The position numbers and the translations under genes were made by a program. A stretch of 5,428 bases of DNA. Origin: Cetobacterium sp. UBA6069 (GTDB lineage Bacteria > Fusobacteriota > Fusobacteriia > Fusobacteriales > Fusobacteriaceae). The notes below the pieces were generated by a model that was not told the origin of the DNA, made no database searches, and worked only from the letters and a program-made list of their open reading frames with translations. Position 1 is the first letter of the stretch, and the number at the start of each line of letters is the position of its first letter. Below are positions 1 through 5,428 of this stretch, piece by piece. Location: the NCBI GenBank assembly GCA_002428805.1, contig DIXX01000034.1, positions 1 to 5,428 on the forward strand, read 5' to 3'.

Positions 1-30
1 TATATTAATTATAGAAAAATTAAATTTATA

Positions 31-37
31 AGAGGTG
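31..37 (+). promoter_or_regulatory. Ribosome binding site of moeA
   Basis: AGAGGTG lies 6 nt before ATG 44. It settles the start, because the earlier in-frame GTG (35-37) is part of the Shine-Dalgarno sequence itself. The 30 bases before it are almost pure A/T with -10-like stretches (for example TATATT at 1-6), but too little sequence is present to call a promoter. Confidence 0.8.
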
Positions 38-43
38 TTGTCA

Positions 44-1258
44 ATGGAAAAAATAAGTTTAGAGCTCGCACTAGAAACTTTACTTAATAAAATAGAAGTA
101 TTAAACGAATATGAATATAGATCTCTTTTAGATAGCTCGGGATTTGTTTTAGCAGAAGATATTATCTCTCCTTTAAACAATCCACCATTTAATCGTTCTC
201 CACTAGATGGATTCACACTAAATAGCTCTGATACAATCGGAGCCACTAAAGACAATCCAATTGTATTTACTGTTAAATCTGAAATTTTTGCTGGAGGTTA
301 TTGTAACGAAGAGATTGAAAGAAACGAAGCTTTCAGAATTATGACTGGAGCACCTATTCCTGACAGTTGTAACTGTGTTATAAAACAAGAGGAAGTTGAT
401 TTCAATGAGGAAACAGGTATTTTAAAAATATATAGAGAGTTAAAAGAGTATGAAAACTTCTGCTTTAAAGGTGAAGATCTAAAAGTTGGAGAACTTGTTG
501 TACAAAAAGGTGAAGTTATCACTTATAACCATATCGGTGTTTTTGCTTCTTTAGGAATAGATAAAATTAAAGTTTTAAGAAAACCTAAAATTGGTATTCT
601 AAGTTTAGGAAGTGAGCTTTTAATGCCTGGAGACTCTTTAGAAAATGGAAAAATTTATAACAGTAATCTTTTTACATTGATGAGTAAACTAAAATTTTTA
701 AATCTCGATGGTGTTATGTATCCTCCTATGTCTGATGACCCTATTTTAGTTTCTAATTTTATAGAAAAAGAGTTGAAAAATATAGATCTACTTATTACTA
801 CTGGTGGAGTTTCAGTTGGAAAAAAAGATATTATGCATGATGTTATTAAAGAATTAAATGCTAATAGATTGTTTTGGAAAATTGATATTCAGCCTGGAAC
901 GCCTGTTTTAGCTGCAGAAAAAGATGGAAAGGTTATTTTATCTCTTTCTGGAAACCCTTTTGCTGCGTTAGTTAATTTTGAACTTTTAGGAAGACCTATC
1001 ATTTCTAAGCTTAGCTCAAATGCTATTAAAAGCACTGAAATAGTCGATGCTGTTGTTAAAGGTGGATTTAGTAAGGCATCCTCTAAAAGACGTTTTATTA
1101 GAGGTTTCTTTAAAGATGGTGAGGTGTTTTTAAACGACAACAAACACTCTTCAGGAACTATATCATCTCTTATTGGTAAAAATTCCATTGTTGAAATTAA
1201 AGCGGGAAGTTCGGCTTTAAAAGATGGTGATAAAGTGAGAGTGATTTTAATTGACTAA
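44..1258 (+). CDS. moeA: Molybdopterin molybdenumtransferase MoeA
   Basis: Family role: MoeA inserts molybdate into adenylylated molybdopterin to give the molybdenum cofactor, in the cytoplasm. The 404-aa length is normal for MoeA. Seen in the sequence: the N-terminal PPFNRSPLDGF motif (residues 47-57, matching the family's PPFdrSamDGy), RIMTGAPIP (98-106), GEDLKVGE (143-150), the MoCF-binding domain from about 180 with GGVSVGKKD (254-262), QPGTP (283-287) and SGNP (302-305), and a C-terminal beta domain with RRFIRG (349-354). Start choice: an in-frame stop at 29-31 leaves GTG 35, TTG 38 and ATG 44. The Shine-Dalgarno AGAGGTG (31-37) covers GTG 35 and sits 6 nt before ATG 44, so ATG 44 is chosen. 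Oddities: the family's TGDEL is LGSEL here (186-190), and PGKP is PGTP. The 3' end overlaps the mobA-mobB fusion by 8 bases, which suggests translational coupling. Any genes upstream lie outside the window. Confidence 0.95.
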   Translation: MEKISLELALETLLNKIEVLNEYEYRSLLDSSGFVLAEDIISPLNNPPFNRSPLDGFTLNSSDTIGATKDNPIVFTVKSEIFAGGYCNEEIERNEAFRIMTGAPIPDSCNCVIKQEEVDFNEETGILKIYRELKEYENFCFKGEDLKVGELVVQKGEVITYNHIGVFASLGIDKIKVLRKPKIGILSLGSELLMPGDSLENGKIYNSNLFTLMSKLKFLNLDGVMYPPMSDDPILVSNFIEKELKNIDLLITTGGVSVGKKDIMHDVIKELNANRLFWKIDIQPGTPVLAAEKDGKVILSLSGNPFAALVNFELLGRPIISKLSSNAIKSTEIVDAVVKGGFSKASSKRRFIRGFFKDGEVFLNDNKHSSGTISSLIGKNSIVEIKAGSSALKDGDKVRVILID

Positions 1259-2339
1259 CTTAAAAAATATTGATGCTTTAATTTTAGCCGGTGGAAAAAG
1301 TAGCCGAATGAACTTTTCTCATAAGGTTCTTCTACAATATAAAGATAAATCTTTTTTAGAAAATTTAGAAGAGATATTTTCTAACTTTAATAGAAAGTAT
1401 CTCTCTTTAAACTCTTCTCAGGATATTTGGAATAACTCTTTTATTCGAATAGATGATGAATACAGTGATATCGGACCTATCTCTGGGCTATACAACGGTC
1501 TTTCAAAATGTGAAAGTCCATATCTTTTTGTAACCCCTTGTGATGTTCCAAACTTAACTAAAGAGTTTATAGAATATTTAACTACATTTATATCCTCTGA
1601 CTATGATGCTTTTATCGTAAAAGATAAAAGTGGATTTATTCATCCATTGATGGGAATCTATAATAAATCTGCATTAAATAAAATAAAAACTGCAATAGAT
1701 TCTAAGGATTATAAAGTTCTAAACCTTGTAAAAAATCTAAATGTTAAGTATATAGATTTAAAGTATACTAATTTTGATGATTCTATGATTTTAAAAAATA
1801 TAAATACACCTGAAGATTATAGTGATTTAATTACTCCTTCAAAAAATAAAACTAAGTTTTTTGCTATATCTGGAATCAAAAACTCTGGTAAAACAACTTT
1901 AATTACTAAACTTTTAAAGAAATTTAAAGAGGAGGGTTATAAAGTTGGAACAATAAAGCATGATGGGCATGACTTTCAAATGGACAATCTCAACTCTGAT
2001 ACAGATAAGCATGTAAAAGCTGGTGCACATGGAACAGTTATTTTTTCAAAAAGTAAATTTATGTTTTTAGAACAAACAAGCGAGCAAGATCTAGATTTTT
2101 ATCTACAGCTTTTCAAAAATTATGATTTCATTCTACTCGAAGGTTTTAAAGGTAGTGAATATCCTAAATTAGAGATTGTTAGAAGCGGCATTTCTACAGA
2201 AACTGTTTCTAATCGAAATAACCTTAAATTTTTAGTGAGTGACTTGAAAAATATTCAAAACAATGACAAGTTAAAGGTGTTAGATTTAAATGATATTGAT
2301 GCCATTTTTAAAGAGATTAAAAAAAGCTATCAACCCTAA
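1251..2339 (+). CDS. mobAB: MobA-MobB fusion: molybdenum cofactor guanylyltransferase with GTP-binding adaptor domain
   Basis: A single 362-aa protein carries two Mo-cofactor domains. The MobA part (about 1-195) transfers GMP from GTP to Mo-molybdopterin, making the bis-MGD precursor. It shows LAGGKSSRM (12-20), Lys25 of the nucleotide site, GPISGLYNGL (75-84), PCDVP (96-100, Asp98 as metal ligand), HPLMGIY (131-137) and NTPEDY (185-190). The MobB part (about 203-362) has a Walker A loop GIKNSGKTT (208-216), KHDGHDF (236-242), DTDKHVKAGA (250-259), LLEGFKG (295-301) and PKLEIVR (305-311), all typical of MobB. Start: an in-frame TAA (1248-1250) directly precedes TTG 1251, and the next ATG would cut off the LAGG motif. 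TTG is therefore the only good start, with a modest GAGAGTG (1237-1243) 7 nt upstream inside moeA. MobA residues after SSRM are atypical (NFSHK rather than GxDK), but Lys25 is kept. MobA-MobB fusions are known in anaerobes. Its last codons form one arm of a terminator. Confidence 0.93.
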   Translation: MTNLKNIDALILAGGKSSRMNFSHKVLLQYKDKSFLENLEEIFSNFNRKYLSLNSSQDIWNNSFIRIDDEYSDIGPISGLYNGLSKCESPYLFVTPCDVPNLTKEFIEYLTTFISSDYDAFIVKDKSGFIHPLMGIYNKSALNKIKTAIDSKDYKVLNLVKNLNVKYIDLKYTNFDDSMILKNINTPEDYSDLITPSKNKTKFFAISGIKNSGKTTLITKLLKKFKEEGYKVGTIKHDGHDFQMDNLNSDTDKHVKAGAHGTVIFSKSKFMFLEQTSEQDLDFYLQLFKNYDFILLEGFKGSEYPKLEIVRSGISTETVSNRNNLKFLVSDLKNIQNNDKLKVLDLNDIDAIFKEIKKSYQP

Positions 2340-2362
2340 TTCAAATAGGTTGATAGCTTTTT
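2321..2362. terminator. Bidirectional intrinsic terminator between convergent operons
   Basis: AAAAAGCTATCAACC (2321-2335) pairs perfectly with GGTTGATAGCTTTTT (2348-2362) around a 12-nt loop. On the + strand the hairpin ends in five T (2358-2362) and serves mobAB. On the - strand it ends in seven T (complement of 2319-2325) and serves the ParB-like gene, whose TAG stop is at 2365-2367. The mobAB stop codon TAA (2337-2339) lies in the loop, so the 5' arm is coding sequence. Confidence 0.88.
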
Positions 2363-2364
2363 CT

Positions 2365-4053
2365 CTATACTAATGTACCATAATAATCTATAAAAGTGTA
2401 CTGCTCCCACTTTCCTCTTATAACATTTAAAATTCTATTGTTGTTATATTGAATTAAAGTCTCACGATTTTTTAATAATTTTTCAATATCAGCTTTGAAT
2501 TTTTTATTTTTCTCTTCAGAATCATCAATTTCTAAAAACTTAATATACTCCTTCAATCTATAAATAGTTTCATAGTTTTGAGTCCCGCCATAATCTTTTA
2601 AAACCCAACAAGTTTCCATCTCTTTATCCAAATTATAGTTTAATCTTATATTTTTACTAAGAGTGAAATCACCAATCTTATACTCCTCTTTATTTAAGAT
2701 ATTCTTTTCAAAGAACACTCTAAGATTATCTTCTCCTCCATACCTTGTATAATATAGATAGCTTTGGCTTATTTTTAAATATTGTTTATTCAAATCGCTT
2801 TCAATCCCATTCTCTCGAAACAGTATAAAAATAGGTAAAAATATATCTAAAAAATAGCTATAGACTAACTCTTTTCTAGTTAATAACTTATTAGCCTTTT
2901 TTCTATAATATCTAGAATATCTTACACAATCTTCTACAACTGAGTCTAAATTTAGATCTTTCGTATCTATATTTAGCTGTCTCGATTTTAAAACCATTTC
3001 ATCTCTATAAAAATTGTAAACTCCTTCAAACCACCTTTGCATCCCAACTATAAATCCTGGAATATCATTATTTAAACTAAAAAGTGCAATCTCTCCAATA
3101 ATCAAAGTTTCTCTTCTAAACTGCTTTTTAGAATACTCTCTAATTGCTTTGATTTTTCCCTTAGTATCATCAGTATAAAACATAATTCTATCTATATAAT
3201 GAAGCTTTCTGAAATCATCTATTAAAAAGCTATCCAATTTTATATCTGTTTCTAATTTTTTAATCAATAGAATTTTATTTCTATTTAAATAATCCACTAG
3301 TGTATTGGTATAACCTTTTTCATATTTATTTCCAAGTTTATAGCTATTTTTATATCTCAAATACTCAATAAATATATCTCCATTATTTTTGTACTCTGAC
3401 TCCTTAAAATTAGAGAATAATATATTTACCACTGGAATAAATACTCTTTGATGCCAAACTGTGGATTTTTCAAATCCCTCTTCTCCTAAAGAGTAAAACT
3501 CTAAAAATTTTCTCACTTCTTCTCTTAACTCTTTATACCCTTCGCTCTTAGAACACTCTATTCCAGTCAATCCAGATTCTTTTTCAAAGCTGAATCTCTC
3601 TCTCGATAAAAGGTTTAAATCATCATTTTTCTCTGAAAAAAACTCATAAACCTCTGCTTCTATCGAGTGAAAATTTAAATTTTTAGCTACAGAAACCCGA
3701 TGGTTTCCATCATATACAAAATACTCCTCTTTTATTTTATAAAGAATAACCGGCGGAAGATTTCCATCTTCTAAACTTTTTAAGTAGACGTTTACCCATC
3801 TAACTTTAGATTCCTCTCTCATTGGATTAAAATCTTTATCGAAATCTTGAGCTTTTTCTACTGTTCCAATTATTTTTGAAACGAGTACTTCACGCACTCC
3901 TAAATACACTCTATTTGAAAGTTGCTCTTCTTTTTCTACTATTGCAAACTCTTTAATTCTTTTTCCCTCTCTATCAAAAAAGTTAAACCTAGTTCTTCTT
4001 AGAGCTTTTTTAAAAGCTAATTCTGCTTCCTCTTTTTCTATAAACTCCTTCAT
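2365..4053 (-). CDS. Uncharacterised protein with N-terminal ParB/sulfiredoxin-like domain
   Basis: This is a 562-aa soluble protein of unknown function with no signal peptide or clear membrane segment. Residues about 45-137 look like a ParB/sulfiredoxin-fold domain: YLGVREVLVSKIIGTV (50-65), LPPVILYKI (99-107), then VYDGNHRVSVAKNLNFHSIEA (113-133) with DGNHR at 115-119, where ParB proteins have their nucleotide-contacting GERR-type motif. From memory, the pattern from about 1 to 255, including GLTGIE (161-166) and VFIPVVNIL (204-212), resembles ParB-like proteins of Chloroflexi and Actinobacteria, some annotated with DUF4032. This is recall and was not searched. Residues 255-562 are rich in Lys, Tyr and Leu, probably helical, and match no family I know. 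The ATG at 4051-4053 follows a very strong AAGGAGGT. The stop of the metallophosphoesterase gene lies 11 bp upstream, so the two genes are probably co-transcribed. DNA binding, CTP binding or nuclease activity cannot be claimed. Confidence 0.85.
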   Translation of the reverse strand: MKEFIEKEEAELAFKKALRRTRFNFFDREGKRIKEFAIVEKEEQLSNRVYLGVREVLVSKIIGTVEKAQDFDKDFNPMREESKVRWVNVYLKSLEDGNLPPVILYKIKEEYFVYDGNHRVSVAKNLNFHSIEAEVYEFFSEKNDDLNLLSRERFSFEKESGLTGIECSKSEGYKELREEVRKFLEFYSLGEEGFEKSTVWHQRVFIPVVNILFSNFKESEYKNNGDIFIEYLRYKNSYKLGNKYEKGYTNTLVDYLNRNKILLIKKLETDIKLDSFLIDDFRKLHYIDRIMFYTDDTKGKIKAIREYSKKQFRRETLIIGEIALFSLNNDIPGFIVGMQRWFEGVYNFYRDEMVLKSRQLNIDTKDLNLDSVVEDCVRYSRYYRKKANKLLTRKELVYSYFLDIFLPIFILFRENGIESDLNKQYLKISQSYLYYTRYGGEDNLRVFFEKNILNKEEYKIGDFTLSKNIRLNYNLDKEMETCWVLKDYGGTQNYETIYRLKEYIKFLEIDDSEEKNKKFKADIEKLLKNRETLIQYNNNRILNVIRGKWEQYTFIDYYGTLV

Positions 4054-4056
4054 ATT

Positions 4057-4064
4057 ACCTCCTT
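4057..4064 (-). promoter_or_regulatory. Strong Shine-Dalgarno of the ParB-like gene
   Basis: On the - strand AAGGAGGT is a near-perfect anti-16S match, placed 3 nt (AAT) before the ATG at 4053. It begins immediately after the TAG stop of the upstream metallophosphoesterase gene (4065-4067). This suggests strong translation initiation, possibly by ribosomes finishing the upstream gene. Confidence 0.85.
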
Positions 4065-4661
4065 CTAAGAAAAATCCAAGTCTAAAACCTTATAACCAAA
4101 AACATTTATTATTCTTGTATTCTCTAACTGTTCCTCTCTGATTTCATGATGACTTTTTAAATGAACGTGCCCATGCAACCAATATTTTGGTTTTAATAGA
4201 TCTATTGCTTTTCTATAGCTATTAAACCCTTTATGTATCGGATCATCACCCTCGTTTATTCCCCCTACTGGAGAATGGCTAATAACTAAATCAACAGTCT
4301 TGAACATTGTTTTGACATAACTTTTCATCACCATAAAAAATACATCTTTCTCACTATACTGATGGTTTCCTCTTGAATATATGTGGCTACCATCAAATCC
4401 TACCACTTTTATGCCTTTTACTGTACAGTTCTCACCAGAATCTAAATTTTTACAAAAACTTATATCATGATCTTCTGCATAGATGTGATTTCCATTTACA
4501 TATACAAGATTTTTATTTAACACAGTGAATAAATAATCTAAGTATCTGTTACTCACATCCCCACATGAAACTATTAACTCGATATCTTTGAACATCTCTT
4601 TTAAAACTTCTGGAGAATATCTCTCTAAGGTTGCTTCATCACTAACTGCAAGTATCTTCAT
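4065..4661 (-). CDS. Calcineurin-like metallophosphoesterase
   Basis: A 198-aa cytoplasmic enzyme of the calcineurin-like phosphoesterase fold, which hydrolyses phosphomonoesters or phosphodiesters with a two-metal centre. Its substrate is unknown. Motifs in order: MKILAVSDEA (1-10, Asp8 of motif I), SCGDVS (32-37, Asp35), YVNGNHI (54-60, Asn58 and His59), ISHSP (127-131, His129) and WLHGHVH (161-167, His165 and His167). Two departures: motif I is D-E-A instead of D-x-H, so one usual metal-binding His is absent, and GNHI replaces the common GNHD/E. As I recall, a clostridial branch with NGNH/HGNH and RGF-S-RK segments also lacks the motif I His. Residues HKGFNSYRKAID (143-154) fit that branch. 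Start: ATG 4659-4661 has AGGAGA 6 nt upstream and begins right at the first beta strand. The in-frame ATG at 4749-4751 would add 30 residues translated from the glgP end and its terminator. The stop lies 11 bp before the ParB-like gene. Confidence 0.88.
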   Translation of the reverse strand: MKILAVSDEATLERYSPEVLKEMFKDIELIVSCGDVSNRYLDYLFTVLNKNLVYVNGNHIYAEDHDISFCKNLDSGENCTVKGIKVVGFDGSHIYSRGNHQYSEKDVFFMVMKSYVKTMFKTVDLVISHSPVGGINEGDDPIHKGFNSYRKAIDLLKPKYWLHGHVHLKSHHEIREEQLENTRIINVFGYKVLDLDFS

Positions 4662-4667
4662 CTCTCG

Positions 4668-4673
4668 TCTCCT
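4668..4673 (-). promoter_or_regulatory. Ribosome binding site fixing the metallophosphoesterase start
   Basis: On the - strand AGGAGA lies 6 nt before ATG 4661. It supports the 198-aa form over a 228-aa form starting inside glgP. No convincing -35/-10 pair is visible between the glgP terminator and this site, only weak A/T-rich -10-like stretches such as TATCAT. Confidence 0.75.
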
Positions 4674-4688
4674 AATTTTAAATATGAT

Positions 4689-4715
4689 AAAAACTACCAC
4701 ATATATGTGGTAGTT
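4689..4715 (-). terminator. Intrinsic terminator after glgP
   Basis: Positions 4692-4715 form a perfect 24-nt palindrome, with ten-base arms AACTACCACA and TGTGGTAGTT around a TATA centre. On the - strand it runs into five T (complement of 4689-4693). It begins 8 bp after the glgP stop and separates glgP from the metallophosphoesterase gene. The + strand side is T-rich only after a CC interruption, so termination in that direction would be weak and has no known use here. Confidence 0.85.
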
Positions 4716-4723
4716 CCTTCTTT

Positions 4724-5428
4724 TTAAATTTTTTGAGGATTTATATTCCAAATCTCTTCTGCATATTCAGCTATTGTTCTATCTGATGAGAATTTTCCTC
4801 CATTAGATATATTCAACCAAGCTTTTTCTCCCCAACTTTCTCTATCTAAAAACTCTTTATTAATTTTCTCTTGAACTCTTCTAAACTCTGCAAAATCTTC
4901 TAGTACAAAATATTGATCGGCTTTATGCCATGAAGCTCCTTTCATCAATGAATTATATAGCTCTTTATAGTAACCTGTTCCTTTATCATCTAAAGTTCCA
5001 TCTATCAAAGCTTCTACAACTCTTTTTAATCCAGGTGTTTCATTGTAAGGAACATATGGATTATACCCCTCTTTTTTCATTCTCTCTACATCTTCAACTT
5101 TTAAACCAAAGATATAGTTATTCTCAATTCCAGATTCTTCTACAATCTCTACGTTTGCTCCATCTAAAGTTCCAAAAGTAAGAGCACCATTTATCATAAA
5201 CTTCATATTTCCTGTTCCTGAAGCTTCCTTTCCAGCTGTAGATATCTGTTCTGAAATATCTGCCGCTGGGAATAGATATTGTGCTGCTGAAACATTATAA
5301 TTTTCTATGAAAACAACTTTTATCATATCTTTTATATCTAAATCATTATTAACTAAATCTGCTATCTCATTTATTAATCTGATTGTCCCTTTCGCTCTCA
5401 TATATCCAGGAGCTGATTTAGCACCAAA
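4724..5428 (-). CDS. glgP: Glycogen/starch/maltodextrin phosphorylase, C-terminal part (cut by window edge)
   Basis: The last 234 residues of a glycogen phosphorylase; full-length members have about 800. The enzyme releases glucose-1-phosphate from alpha-1,4-glucan using phosphate and pyridoxal phosphate. The frame is open to the window edge, opening with FGAKSAPGYMRAK, which matches the family's GKAAPGY segment; the ATG at 5399-5401 is therefore internal, not a start. Residues 65-88 of the fragment carry the hallmark EASGTGNMKFM-NGALTFGT-DGANVE segment. Lys76 of the fragment (codon 5201-5203) is the lysine that forms the Schiff base with pyridoxal phosphate (Lys680 in rabbit muscle enzyme). 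The C terminus DRTIAEYAEEIWNI is typical of the family. The TAA stop (4724-4726) is followed by an intrinsic terminator, so glgP is probably the last gene of its own transcript, likely with other glycogen genes outside the window. Nothing in this part looks damaged. Confidence 0.96.
   Translation of the reverse strand, partial: FGAKSAPGYMRAKGTIRLINEIADLVNNDLDIKDMIKVVFIENYNVSAAQYLFPAADISEQISTAGKEASGTGNMKFMINGALTFGTLDGANVEIVEESGIENNYIFGLKVEDVERMKKEGYNPYVPYNETPGLKRVVEALIDGTLDDKGTGYYKELYNSLMKGASWHKADQYFVLEDFAEFRRVQEKINKEFLDRESWGEKAWLNISNGGKFSSDRTIAEYAEEIWNINPQKI

Noticed and set aside
298..522. Open frame on the - strand inside moeA
   Set aside because: It lies wholly inside a confident gene, has no Shine-Dalgarno or recognisable motif, and its Ser/Phe-rich product is typical of antisense frames in AT-rich genes.
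889..1188. Open frame on the - strand inside the moeA 3' part
   Set aside because: It is antisense to the SGNP and C-terminal domain of moeA and has no independent support.
2365..4661. Defence or toxin-antitoxin system
   Set aside because: The ParB-like fold and phosphoesterase invited the idea, but there is no recognisable toxin, nuclease, helicase, phage or mobile-element marker, and the flanking genes are housekeeping.
4692..4715. The 24-nt palindrome as an operator or recombination site
   Set aside because: Its position just after the glgP stop and the T-run on the - strand explain it as a terminator, and no second copy was seen in the window.
4662..4751. 30-residue N-terminal extension of the metallophosphoesterase
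   Set aside because: It would be translated from the glgP 3' end and terminator hairpin, is basic and hydrophobic without family resemblance, and the ATG at 4661 has a proper Shine-Dalgarno. It is not a signal peptide.
4930..5181. Open frame on the + strand opposite glgP
   Set aside because: Its Leu/Phe/His-rich product is the mirror of conserved glgP coding sequence, with no start signal.

Overview
The window is AT-rich chromosomal DNA from a low-GC anaerobic bacterium. Codon use is strongly A/T-biased (AGA for Arg, TTA for Leu, AAA for Lys), Shine-Dalgarno sites are clear, and genes are tightly packed. Fusobacteriota (Fusobacterium or Cetobacterium type) is my best guess. A clostridial origin is possible and cannot be excluded from the sequence alone.

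Layout: two operon ends converge near position 2350. On the + strand, moeA (44-1258) and a mobA-mobB fusion (1251-2339) overlap by 8 bases. They form the late part of a molybdenum cofactor pathway. MoeA inserts molybdate into molybdopterin. The MobA half adds GMP to make the guanine dinucleotide form, and the MobB half is a GTP-binding accessory domain. A strong hairpin at 2321-2362 ends both convergent transcripts, and its 5' arm also encodes the last residues of the Mob fusion.

On the - strand, read from the right edge, come three genes. The first is the 3' end of a glycogen phosphorylase gene (glgP, cut by the window edge), closed by an intrinsic terminator. The second is a small calcineurin-like metallophosphoesterase (198 aa) that lacks the usual motif I histidine. 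The third, 11 bp further on, is a 562-aa protein with an N-terminal ParB/sulfiredoxin-like domain (DGNHRV motif) and a long C-terminal part I cannot assign. The last two look like a co-transcribed pair of unknown job and are the least explained part of the window.

I see no tRNA, rRNA, CRISPR array, insertion sequence, phage gene or recognisable defence gene. No intergenic stretch is longer than about 65 bases.
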